Source: Caulochytrium protostelioides (lineage: Eukaryota; Chytridiomycota; Caulochytriomycetes; Caulochytriales; Caulochytriaceae). From it: 64,000 nt of DNA. A program made the position numbers and the translations under genes. How positions within the stretch are numbered: position 1 is the first letter of the stretch; every line of letters starts with the position of its first letter. The stretch lies in assembly GCA_003615045.1 (NCBI GenBank), contig ML014149.1, forward strand, positions 62,001-126,000. The letters are read 5' to 3'. Shown in pieces: positions 30,705 to 40,344 of this stretch. A model generated the notes under the pieces. It was given only the letters and a program-made list of their open reading frames with translations, was not told where the DNA came from and did no database searches.

Positions 30705-31664
30705 TAGGGGGTCCTCGTGTGATCCCCGGGCCGGCCCCCGAGCCATCCTATCCTCCCGGCGAAGCCGGCTCAGCCCACACCCGTCCCCCCAAACGAAAGC
30801 ACGGGTGCCTATCCTGCCAAACTCAGCCAGCGACCGATCGCCGCGGGCGCCACAAACGAGACAGTGATTTGAACGTGGGTTTCTTTTGTTCGCAGGACCG
30901 CGCACTGCTCGTGTCGGAAGAGTTTGTAGGTGGCAATAGAATAACTATGAACCATGGACGAAGAAAGCTCGTTGAGACAGATAGGTCGGATATTTCCAGT
31001 AAACACAGCGAAGTGTGATGCGCGATATGGTCTTCTGGATAAGCTTTGAAGTCGCCAGTGTGAACCCGCCGTTCTATTTTGACGAGTTCGCATTCCCGAT
31101 GTCCATGGGGACCTGGAAGGCAATGATACACGAGTATTCGGGGCTCTCGTGGTATACGCGTCTATGACGAATTGGATTCGACACCCTTATCGGGCGACAC
31201 TGCCTGATGCTCTAATGGAGGCTCGCCAGCTGCTTGGCAAGATAAGCGGTATTCTGACAGACTGTTGCCATCAGCCCGTAGCAAACTAATGGCCCCAATG
31301 AGAAATGTGAGGCTAATCAGGGTCCACATACTACTGACACCCTGGCATAGAAACTACACAGGACCGTCAGTAGGAGCTATTTTACGAAAGATGAAAGCGG
31401 TCATCGTTCTAATCCTCTGCTCAGGAGAACTCGAAAATGCGGAACCCAACGATGTTATTAGGATTATGCCAAAGTATCCACAAGCGTTTCATGACGGCAG
31501 GTCAGCCAAGGAAGCAGTCGATGTGGCCGTGATGATGGCGGCTACGGCCACAATTAGGGAACTCGTCACGGCGCCTGGCATAACGGGTCGCGACGCCATC
31601 GCCCCGATTGAATGGTTCAATGTCAATGTGCACACACGCCATATGCCGGCGCCCACCCGACGGA

Positions 31665-32029
31665 GCCGACGCCGATCGACGAGTTCCGCACAACCAGGTG
31701 CATGCAGAGACTAACCTGTTACTGAAAAAAAGTGCTAAGCCGGCGCACGAAGGCCGTGGTCAGAGGCCGTGATACCACCAACGGCAAGTTTGCCAATTGC
31801 GACCTCACTGTCACCATGAACATCTGACGATGTCTGGCCTCGTCCAGACCGAGGCTCAACACAGCAGGCCGACGTGTCTTCTGTGTTGGGTCGCGTCTGC
31901 CGGCATAACAGGTTGCAGTCCGTGGTCGGCAAACGCATCAGGTGCTGAACCTACTGCAGACTGCCTTCACGGTGGATTACCTGCGGCCCCAAGCGGGGCA
32001 TGGTGTTCGTGTTGAATCGAACCAAGGGA
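31665..32029 (+). mobile_element. Fanzor/TnpB-like relic, copy 2 (degenerate)
   Basis: Plus-strand translation gives PTPIDEFRTTRCMQRLTCY, then a stop, then RRTKAVVRGRDTTNGKFA and CDLTVTMNI followed by another stop. IDEFRTTRC is the best-preserved copy of the DEYRT-x-C motif that precedes the zinc ribbon in TnpB/Fanzor proteins. Downstream DNA aligns with copies 3 and 4 through gtggtcggcaaacgcatc and on to ttcgtgttgaatc near 32004-32018. At least three in-frame stops show it is dead. Homology ends at a caaggga run immediately before a perfect hairpin. Confidence 0.6.
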
Positions 32030-32057
32030 CAGCTCACGTATGTCAATACGTGAGCTG
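32030..32057. repeat. Perfect 12-bp inverted repeat (hairpin)
   Basis: CAGCTCACGTAT, a 4-nt GTCA loop, then ATACGTGAGCTG: a perfect 12-bp stem. It sits directly after the end of homology of Fanzor-like copy 2, so it may mark the element's right end or form part of a guide-RNA-like structure. It could also be a chance palindrome. Confidence 0.85.
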
Positions 32058-32500
32058 TATGTAATCCAAAAAACTGGCGAGCAAGTTTTTCCCGATTGCC
32101 AAATCAATGTGTGTAGTCATATCCATTTGCAGTGCCCACTGGCGGTAAACATACTGCGTATATTAAAGCTCTTTTCTTGATGTATGGAGATGTCGTCAAG
32201 CCAGATCATGCGTAGGCCAGAAAATAGATGCGGACTGCATAACTCGTTGCTCCATAGACCATCGATTGGATTCGGGAGACACATCCGCAACGACTGGCCT
32301 TTGCGGATCGCCGCGTGTGCGATCGTCGCTTTTTTCGTGGCTCAGGTCGTGTGGCGCAGCCGTTGCGGGTGGAAGGCTGAGTGAGACGAAGTGGTGCACA
32401 GTGCGCCTCGCCGGCCCAGCGACGGCGCCTGCGTCCCCCGGCCTCGGCGGCTCTACGCTTGGCCGTTTGGGCCGACCCGGGGGGACCCACAACGGCGGCC

Positions 32501-32524
32501 ATCCATCCATCCATCCATCCATCC
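32501..32524. repeat. (ATCC)6 microsatellite
   Basis: Six ATCC units, with further ATCC copies at 32537-32544. Reverse complement of the TGGA array at 30685, with partly similar neighbouring CCCGGG-containing sequence. Confidence 0.85.
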
Positions 32525-33561
32525 GCTCGTCCGACCATCCATCCACTCATCGACGTTAGGGTGAGCCCGACGAGCCTGAGACGAAGCAGTATACTTGTGT
32601 GTGTCGAAAGGACAGTCTATGAATGTCCTGTCACCTCAGTGGGTGAGAGCATGAGCATGTGACAGACTAGGTGAGCCTGTCGGAACCCATATGCTAGGGG
32701 TCCGTTTGAGAGAAGAGCGTGCCCACCATCGCCGACTTGCCTGTCCCATTACTTATTTAACCCCTTAAGGTACCGTACCTGCTGCCGCCCGCTGCGCGAA
32801 GACCACCGAGCGACTATGCTCCTCGCGGCCGCCATCTTCAACGTGGCCGTATCCTCAGCCGTATACCGGATGGCCGGCTGCTCGTATGGGCTCCCACCAG
32901 TTTCATGGTCGTTCCGCCCGCCGGCGTCTCGCCATCCCGCCCCTGTGCATCGCCAGACAGGTTCACACGGAAATAGCGCTATCGGAGAGATCGTTGCCGC
33001 TCCGCTGTAGTGATGCCGCTCCTGCCTCGCCCAGGTTCATCCCTTAGGCAGATAGGGCCGCTCTCCACCGCCACAGCGCTATTCAATTCGCCGCACCACG
33101 TGGCGTGACGATCCTCCTGCCTCCAAGCGTTTTCTCGTTTTTCTGAATCGCTGCTTGTGCTGTTCCCCTGTTCCACGATACAGTGCTGATGCTGTCCGGA
33201 TGCACGGTGCAAACGGTGTTATCGTGTATCGGCGTGCCAGCGCGGGATCAGGGATGCCTATATTTACTAGCGGCCTCGCCCCCCGATAACGACGCGGCTG
33301 AACAAGACCTGAGCTTGCCGGACCCATATCGGAGCTATGCCCAATTTTTAAGTCGTCCGATGAGACTTCTCGTTTGATGCGTTGGATCGGCCACCCGGTC
33401 ATCTCCGCTGATGGATCCACTCCGATCTCTGACTTGTATAACTCACCTTTTCTCTCGTATTGGCTGTTCTGCTGCGCTGTCATTGTGCTCTCGCCTCGAC
33501 CCATCGTCTTTCGTATCTTGCATCGCCTCGAATGATCGTGCTTACCCAGTAATTCCTCATC

Positions 33562-34194
33562 ATGAAGCACAACAACGTTTTGCCCAACCAGCACCTGCGC
33601 AAGGACTGGAAGAGCAACGTCAAGACCTGGTTCAACCAGCCCGCTCAGGCTCGCATCCGCCGTGCCAAGCGTGCCCAGAAGGCCGCTCGCATTGCCCCGC
33701 GCCCGGTCGACGGCCCGCTCCGCCCGGCTGTGCACTGCCCGACCCTCAAGTACAACACCAAGATCCGTGCTGGCCGTGGCTTCACCCTCAGCGAGCTCAA
33801 GCTCGCCGGTCTCGATGCCCGCAAGGCCAAGACCATCGGCATCGCCGTTGACTTCCGCCGCAAGAACCGCTCGGTTGAGGGCCGTGACGCCAACGTCGAG
33901 CGCCTGAAGGTCTACCTGTCCAAGCTCGTTGTCTTCCCCCGCAAGACCGGCAAGCCCAAGGCCGGTGACTCGACCGCCGAGCAGATCGCGGCCGCCCGCC
34001 AGCTCACCACCACCCTCATGCCCATCGCCCGCCAGGCCACCGCCGAGACCTCGCGCGCCACCGTTGACTCCAAGGTCTGGGCTTTCGGCAAGCTCCGTAC
34101 CATCTCGCGCTCGTCCAAGAACGAGGGCCACATGGACAAGCTCGCCAAGGCCAAGGCCGCCGCCGAGGCCGAGAAGGCCGGCAAGGGCAAGTAA
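33562..34194 (+). CDS. RPL13: 60S ribosomal protein eL13
   Basis: Cytosolic large-subunit protein. 210 residues, the normal length for the family. Signatures in order: NQHLRKDWKSNVKTWFNQPA, ARIAPRPVDGPLRPAVHCPT, the nearly invariant IRAGRGFTLSELKLAGL, KAKTIGIAVDFRRKNRS, LVVFPRKTGKPKAGD, and a Lys/Ala-rich C-terminal helix. Codon use is strongly biased to C-ending codons, consistent with high expression. Single exon; the start is the first ATG in frame with homology. Confidence 0.97.
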   Translation: MKHNNVLPNQHLRKDWKSNVKTWFNQPAQARIRRAKRAQKAARIAPRPVDGPLRPAVHCPTLKYNTKIRAGRGFTLSELKLAGLDARKAKTIGIAVDFRRKNRSVEGRDANVERLKVYLSKLVVFPRKTGKPKAGDSTAEQIAAARQLTTTLMPIARQATAETSRATVDSKVWAFGKLRTISRSSKNEGHMDKLAKAKAAAEAEKAGKGK

Positions 34195-35499
34195 GCGTCG
34201 GCTTCTGCCGGACCGCGTCTTCTCCCCGCCCCGTCCATTTGTCTGGGATTGCCGTGAGTTGCGGATCGCATCGGGGTGCGAGGGGTTATGATGGCCAGCC
34301 TCCCTATCGACCACAACGATCGTTCTCCTGGATAGATTCTTCTCAAATAAACTGCAGCGCCATGCATCTTGAAATAGGCATACTTGATAGGAAAAAAGAA
34401 AGGTTCGCATCGTGGTTGCTGGGGGGTCATACTCATGGTGGGGGTTCTAGACACGAGAAGATCGATTGCAGATCGGCTTGATGTCCGCTGATGGACTCCA
34501 TAGTCAGGCGGTGCCACATTTTCGAACAACGAATATCGTGGGCGTTCGGTGTATGTTAAAAGGCTGAGGTTATTTTTGCGCGATGGGCGTTTTTCTGTTC
34601 TGCTTTGTTCTGTTCCGCCCTGAGCTGCCTGCCCATCCGCGTCGCTTCCAAGGTTCCATGCACCCCGCCTTCACCTCTCCGCCGATCGGTCGATCGGCAA
34701 GGCCCCCGCCACCACCTATTTTTTTTCCGGGCAGCGGACCGCCGTGTGGACCGCGGGCATCGGCGTCGAAGGGTCGGGGACCTCGCCGCAATTCACCTGG
34801 TGGCGACGTGAGCGCCGCGCCGTCACGCAGCACCCGGGTCTTTTCGGGTGTCAGTCATGCTCGCAGGCTGGCCAGATGCCGCGATACCGCTGCGCCTGGC
34901 CGAATGGTATACTGCCGAACGGCATGGCCGCGGTGGCGACGACGACGATGGCGGTGGCCATGCACGGTCTACCGGGGCTTGGTCGTGGGGATGGCCGTAC
35001 TCGACCCGTAGGGGATGTGCGACCTCCGCCCGTCTCGGCGCGTCATCGTCTCACATCACGTCCCGACGAGACGATCGAGGGGATCGCCCTCTTCTGAGGA
35101 TCGCCTGCGGATCGGGGGTTTGAAGATTCCTTCCAGCGCCACGTGATTCAATAAGCACCTTGCCGCAGATCCATTTCTGTCACTGCCAGAGCGAAGGCAT
35201 GAGCATGCGCTCGTCGCCGTCGGACTCTTCGTTGTTTTCCGCGAGACGCCGACGGTGTCGTCGTTTCTATCCTCACCGCTTCCTGGCCATCAACCCGGCG
35301 TCGACCGCTTAGCGGACAGGCTCGGTTGATCGAAAAGACCTGTCGCTGTCGCCTTACCATCGGTCTCATCGGAGAGCTCTGCTGATCGCGATTGCTGGGC
35401 GGGGGGCAAGACGCTACGGGCCCTCCGGTGACCGCCTGCCTGTCCGCCTGTCCGCCTGCCCGTCATCCCACCTGCCCGTCTGGCCGCCCCCCCGATCCC
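34195..35499. other. Intergenic region downstream of eL13
   Basis: 1.3 kb between tandem genes on the same strand. Short ORFs only, no recognisable domain. The 100 nt before 35500 are rich in CCTGCC/CCGCC units. Confidence 0.45.
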
Positions 35500-37068
35500 A
35501 TGGCCAATCTTGAAGCGCCCCGCGATGCCGGGGTCGCCATCACGCCGCAGCAGGCGGTCCGCATGCACCAGATGGGCCAGGAAATCAAGTCCGGATATGC
35601 GCTACTGGCCATGAAAGCCCTGCAGTCGACGCTGGATGCGCCTGTTGACGACGAGGCAGTCGTCCCGGCTGACGCCGCGGTCGCCTTTGACCAGTCCGCC
35701 CTGCAGGATCAGCTCCACTCGATGATGGACAACTATACCCAGTACATGGAGAACTTGGGCATCCAGGAGGGCTCGCCCGAGTACCAAAGCGCGATGATCG
35801 AGGCGGGCGTCATCGAGGCGCCGGAGCCGCCCGCCGAGCCCGAGCCGCAGCTGGCTCCAGAGCCGGAAGTCGTCGTCGAGGCCGTGCCCGAGGTCCCGCC
35901 GCCGGCGCCGGCGCCGGAGCCCGTGCCCGAGTCCGAGCCGGAGCCTGTGCCCGAACACATCGTGGCCGCCGAGCCCGAGCCCGCGCCGATGCCGCGGCCC
36001 GAGCCGGTGCCTGCCACGCGGTCGGTCCCGGCCGCACCGCGCAAGCCCAAGTGGGACGTGCGCCAGCGCAAACCCGTTGCACCGCGCATGGGCATGGTGC
36101 TCAAAGCCACCAACTACTTGGCGCCGGCGACCTTCTCGGCCAACGCCTTCGATCGCTCCGAAACCCTCGAATCGCTCAGCGGCACTGGGAGCTTCCATCC
36201 TGGCGGCGCTGGCGGCATGTATCCCAGCGGCGCCCAAAGTGGCGGTGGAGGCGTCCGGCCCACGTTCCCGGCGGCGGCTCACGTCGCGATGCTTGGTGGC
36301 CACTTGGCGGCGAACAGCGGCGGGCGGCCCCTCGGGTCCGTCATGACGGGCAGCCCCGGCCGCCAACGCGCCGCTGCAACCACGCGCGATGTCCCAGCAA
36401 CCGCCTCCGCCGCGGCACCTCCGACGGCCATGGACGAACCAGGCTTGCATCTCGAGCTCCCCACCGGCCCCTTCGCGCCCAATACCCCGTCGCTCAGTCT
36501 CGCCTCCGCCTCGGCGAGGGGTGCTGCCCCCGCCCATGGCCCGCCGGCCCGGCATGCCGCGGCCGCCACGACCGCCGCGCTGTCCTCGGGCCTGGCCGAA
36601 GGCATGGCCGGCCTCGCGCGACTGCGGCCGCATCCGCCGAAGGGAACGGCGCAGTTCGTCTTTGAGCACTCGGTCCTCGACGCACCGGCCGGCGGCGCTC
36701 GCGACGCGCATGCGACGCCGCGCGCGCAGCTGCTCGGCCTCGCCGGCAGCAGCGGGCTCGGCGGGGATCGCGCCGGAGGCGGCGGCCAGAGCAGCAGCCA
36801 CGATGGCGGCGATCCCCGACTGCCCGGCGGCCTTCATCAGCGAATGACGGTCGGACGCGTCGTGCGCGCGGCCGGCGGCGCCGTGCTGAGTGGCCTCGCT
36901 CTGCCTTCCGCCAACGGGCATCAACGCGGCCGCTTGCGTCCTGCACCAGCCTCCGTGATGGCCGCCGCGTTGGCGCAAGCAAGCAGCACCCACGGCATCC
37001 GCGCGATGCCTGCGATGGGTCAGGCGATGCCTATCAATCTGACCATGCGGTCGACACGTCGCCACTAG
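35500..37068 (+). CDS. Hypothetical Pro/Glu-rich low-complexity protein
   Basis: I do not recognise this protein. 522 residues from the ATG at 35500; an in-frame upstream extension is Pro/Cys-rich leader-like sequence and was left out. Residues 1-110 look ordered (ITPQQAVRMHQMGQEIKSGY, then QLHSMMDNYTQYMENLGIQ, probably helical). Residues about 108-180 are PE/PEP repeats, followed by a basic cluster RKPKWDVRQRKPVAPRMG near 188-205, and then Gly/Ala/Pro-rich disorder to the basic C-terminus. No membrane segment or signal peptide is visible. The ordered start, long open frame and GC-rich third positions support a real gene. It could be a scaffold or cytoskeletal adaptor, but that is a guess. 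Tail to tail with SQS1. Confidence 0.6.
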   Translation: MANLEAPRDAGVAITPQQAVRMHQMGQEIKSGYALLAMKALQSTLDAPVDDEAVVPADAAVAFDQSALQDQLHSMMDNYTQYMENLGIQEGSPEYQSAMIEAGVIEAPEPPAEPEPQLAPEPEVVVEAVPEVPPPAPAPEPVPESEPEPVPEHIVAAEPEPAPMPRPEPVPATRSVPAAPRKPKWDVRQRKPVAPRMGMVLKATNYLAPATFSANAFDRSETLESLSGTGSFHPGGAGGMYPSGAQSGGGGVRPTFPAAAHVAMLGGHLAANSGGRPLGSVMTGSPGRQRAAATTRDVPATASAAAPPTAMDEPGLHLELPTGPFAPNTPSLSLASASARGAAPAHGPPARHAAAATTAALSSGLAEGMAGLARLRPHPPKGTAQFVFEHSVLDAPAGGARDAHATPRAQLLGLAGSSGLGGDRAGGGGQSSSHDGGDPRLPGGLHQRMTVGRVVRAAGGAVLSGLALPSANGHQRGRLRPAPASVMAAALAQASSTHGIRAMPAMGQAMPINLTMRSTRRH

Positions 37069-37201
37069 CAGGATCCCCTCATGTGAGACAGGATCTGGCA
37101 CATGCACGGTTTCGTAGCTTCTTTAAGAAATACGACTGAAAATCCGAAAAAAAAAATCCAATAAAATAACCGCGGTGCCGGGAAGTGCGCTCGGGTTCGA
37201 G

Positions 37202-39388
37202 TTAGGCGCCCAGGCCAGAATGCTTGCCATGCACGCGCGATTTGACGGGCTCGACGATTCCGCCATTGATACCGATCCCTTCGCTCCAGCCCATGCGCAT
37301 CAGTAGCTGATGCCCACGGTTCGTGTTGCCAAGGGCGGCGGTATTTTCGTCAACGACGAAGCCGGGCGCAGGGCGGTTGACGGACGGACCTCCCTTGCCG
37401 CTTTTGGCCTTCGCTTTCGTCTTCTCGGCCTTGACGCGGCGCTTGGCCTGGCCGTCGGCCGTTTCTAGAAGGTCACGCATCTCACGCGGTGGGCGGCACG
37501 ATGCCGGCAGCCATCGGCCTGCATCGAGCTGTTCCCATGTCGGCAGCTGGCCGTTCGTCGCCATCGCCGTCCACACGTGGTCGGCGATCTCCTGCCACGA
37601 CGGCTTCAGTGGCACAGCCGAATCGGCCGTGCGGGAAAAGAAGAGCGTGGTCCGCTTGCCGGCGCCCTGCGATGAATAGCGTAGGTTGTAGTGCTTGCCG
37701 ACCTGGCAAACCATCCGCTGCATGATCACGGGCACACCATGCACGAGATGCAGCATGCCACGGGGCAGCGAGGCGTCGGCCGCAAGCGCGTACATGGACT
37801 CGTTCTGCTCGCGCAGGAACTGCTTGACGCCGTCATAGACATCCGTGGTTGGCATGGCCTGCACAAACTTGGTTGTAGGTGACGTCTTCCCTTGGCGCTG
37901 CGCTTTGGCCGACTCGGTTCGTTCGTTGGCCAAGCGGCGCTCGGCCCGGGCCGCCCGCTGCTCGAGCAAGACCTGCTTGCGTGCGAATTTGTTGAGCTTC
38001 TTGCGGTCAGCTTTCGACATGCGGCCGAGTTCCGAATCAAGGTCGGCACGGCCCAGCGAGCCCACGTGCTGCGACAGGGCCGGCAGCGGCGGCCGCGGAA
38101 TCGACTCGAGCAGACTCGCGCCCTTTTTGCCGCGGCCCATCATGCGCTCGGCCATCTCGTAGATGTGCTCAAATTCGGCCTCCTCGGCATCGATCTGCAC
38201 CGCTAACGAGCGGCCCGGCCGGGTTCGGCTCGCGTGGTGGGTGCGGTTTTTGCGTGTCGTGATGGGAACCCCCTCGGCGGATTCCGACGACGAGTCCGAA
38301 TCGAAATCCGACGAGAGATCGGAGTTGTAGTACGCTTCAGACGAGTCGTCCATCACGTTATCGCTGTCGACGGCCTTGCCTGCGATTTCGACGACCCGGC
38401 GCGCAGGCGGCTCGCCCAAGTCGAGGTTCACCATCGCGTCAAGACAGGAATCCATGCCTTCCGCATTTTCCAGGTAGTCTTTCACGATCTCGGCGTCCAC
38501 GGCATCGGCACTGTCGTCGGTGATGTCTTCATACTCATCGGTGTCGATGACATAGCCTTCCTTCGTGTAGTCCTGGCGGTTTGCGCGGCCCGCCGGCGGT
38601 TGCTCGGGGCTCACCTGCTTCTGCTGCTGCTGCTGCTTGGCTGCCTTCTTCCGCTGCTTAGCATTCTGGCGTTGCCGAGCCTTTCTACTCAAAGGCTTTG
38701 GCGAATCGACGACATTCAAGTCACCATCAATGACGGCATCAATCAGCGTTGCATCGGTGGTCAATCCTTTGATGCGTCGCATACTCGGTAACGGCACCCA
38801 GTGCGGGTCGAGGCTCAGATCCTCGATGCAACTCGGGACCGGGATGGTGCGGCCTGCAGGCGGTGGCGGCGAGACCGGCGTCACGGTCGCCATGCACCGC
38901 GCCGCAACCTGCTTCTTTTTCTTCTTGCGCTTCTTTTTGGTCTTGGTCTGGGTCGTAGCGGTGGACGGAGTCGGTGATGGAGTGCCGGTGGAAGTCGCGG
39001 GCGTGGCCGAGGCCGTAGGAACCATGACGAAGGCGGGGTTAGGAATGGTCATGACGTCGACGTTGCCTCGATGCAATGATGGTACTGGTGATGTGCTTGA
39101 TACGTCCGCCGCCACGCGGGTGGCGACCGAGACACCGGCATCGGCATTGGCACGTTCGGCGATCTCGGTTTCAACGATGGAAACGGCCGTACGAGAGTGG
39201 CGCGCAAGGGCGGGAATGGCAGCAGCCGCCGGGCCACGCGGACCGAGAAGCGCCATATCGGACGTGGTATCCACAAAAAAGTCAACTTCATCCATCACCT
39301 CATCATAGACTGACTTGGAGCGAGCGGTAGTCGTTTCGATATGCGTCGCCGTGGTGTGGACGACCACGTGTGTTGGCGGCGACGCCAT
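37202..39388 (-). CDS. SQS1: R3H and G-patch protein Sqs1-like (Prp43 cofactor)
   Basis: G-patch cofactor of the DEAH helicase Prp43 in splicing and ribosome biogenesis. 728 residues (yeast Sqs1 is 767). The start at 39388 is chosen because the longer upstream frame is Arg/Ser-rich and lacks homology. Visible parts: a Lys-rich patch (KTKKKRKKKKKQ), a poly-Gln run, an acidic central region with YTKEGYVIDTDEYEDITDD, a conserved AEFEHIYEMAERMMGRGKKG segment, and KLNKFARKQVLLEQRAARAE. An R3H-like domain lies near 550-610 (QVGKHYNLRYSSQGAGKRTT), and the G-patch at the extreme C-terminus (TNRGHQLLMRMGWSEGIGIN). Single exon. It diverges from RabGGTase alpha. Confidence 0.88.
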   Translation of the reverse strand: MASPPTHVVVHTTATHIETTTARSKSVYDEVMDEVDFFVDTTSDMALLGPRGPAAAAIPALARHSRTAVSIVETEIAERANADAGVSVATRVAADVSSTSPVPSLHRGNVDVMTIPNPAFVMVPTASATPATSTGTPSPTPSTATTQTKTKKKRKKKKKQVAARCMATVTPVSPPPPAGRTIPVPSCIEDLSLDPHWVPLPSMRRIKGLTTDATLIDAVIDGDLNVVDSPKPLSRKARQRQNAKQRKKAAKQQQQQKQVSPEQPPAGRANRQDYTKEGYVIDTDEYEDITDDSADAVDAEIVKDYLENAEGMDSCLDAMVNLDLGEPPARRVVEIAGKAVDSDNVMDDSSEAYYNSDLSSDFDSDSSSESAEGVPITTRKNRTHHASRTRPGRSLAVQIDAEEAEFEHIYEMAERMMGRGKKGASLLESIPRPPLPALSQHVGSLGRADLDSELGRMSKADRKKLNKFARKQVLLEQRAARAERRLANERTESAKAQRQGKTSPTTKFVQAMPTTDVYDGVKQFLREQNESMYALAADASLPRGMLHLVHGVPVIMQRMVCQVGKHYNLRYSSQGAGKRTTLFFSRTADSAVPLKPSWQEIADHVWTAMATNGQLPTWEQLDAGRWLPASCRPPREMRDLLETADGQAKRRVKAEKTKAKAKSGKGGPSVNRPAPGFVVDENTAALGNTNRGHQLLMRMGWSEGIGINGGIVEPVKSRVHGKHSGLGA

Positions 39389-40344
39389 TGCGCGGGCCGA
39401 TAGTACGGCGGGCTCGGCGTTATAGGGAACGTGCAGTTTTTTGAACGTTCGTCTGAATGCAGAAACAAAACAGTACAAGAAATGCGGCGTCACCGAGCGG
39501 GGAAATGTTACTGTATCAATGCCAGTGGGTTGGCGAAGATCGGTTGGCGAAAGTGAGGGGGTCCTGATATCAATCATAGAAACGCGAGCCGATGACTTGA
39601 CGGTGACAGCCTGCACGTGTGAGCGGTGCACACGAAGGACACGATGCTCAGTCCTATGATCAATACCGCCGTCCCTACTCTGGTAAGAGGGCGAACTGGC
39701 CTCAATGAAGTCATCGCCCGCGCGGTGTGCGATGTGTGCGGCGGGACCGGATGGGAGCCTTCGGCAAGGTGCGGCGGCAGCGAGGGTGGGCGCCTGCCCT
39801 CGTCTGGGCGGAGCATGCGCCACGTCCCTCTGCGAGGACCCTCTAGCGTGGCGCCGGCTGTCGCCTCGACGGGAAGTGTGGCGTGGCCATGCGGCGGCGA
39901 GAGGGTACGCTTGAGCGCGCTGGACAGGGTCGGATCTGAGAGGAGCGCGGACAGACGCGTCTCGGCCCGCGTCAAGCTCTGGCCCTTCCGCGGCGTCTTG
40001 TTAGAACCCGCGTGCTTGTTTCGGCCACGTGCCACGTGACACGCATGCAGGGGCCTTCAGGGTCCTCCTTCGAGGTCCATCCCCTAGTATGGGTTTCAGG
40101 CTCGCTTGCTCCATGCATGGGGTCGCAGGGGACGCGAGGTGGCCACCGCGGTGCCCACTCCTTTCTCCGTCTTGTTATACTGCTTGCTCCAGAGGACGGA
40201 TATCCCTCTGATTAGAGCATTGAAGCGATCTGTGACTCGCGCGAGGCCGACCGCTGTATCGGCACCTTGGCGTGACGCCGTGTAGAGGGCCCGCTTCGGC
40301 TGTGACAGCGGCGCTTGCTTCATTCGCTGATTCCAGTTGCCGTC
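39389..40344. other. Intergenic region between divergent SQS1 and RabGGTase alpha
   Basis: About 0.95 kb of 5' regions. No other gene seen. Confidence 0.45.

Larger units (their letters stand above)
29950..33561. other. Long intergenic region between divergent uS9 and eL13 genes
   Basis: About 3.6 kb of lower GC content than the gene bodies. It contains a TGGA array (30685-30704), an ATCC array (32501-32524), Fanzor-like relic copy 2 (31665-32029) and a 12-bp hairpin (32030-32057). The ORF at 31265-31714, just upstream of the relic and in another frame, could be eroded element sequence, but I cannot align it. No host gene recognised. Confidence 0.5.

Noticed and set aside
32005-32030. GGTTCGATTC on the minus strand, resembling a tRNA T-loop
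   Set aside because: The flanking bases do not pair as a T stem and no acceptor or anticodon arm is visible.
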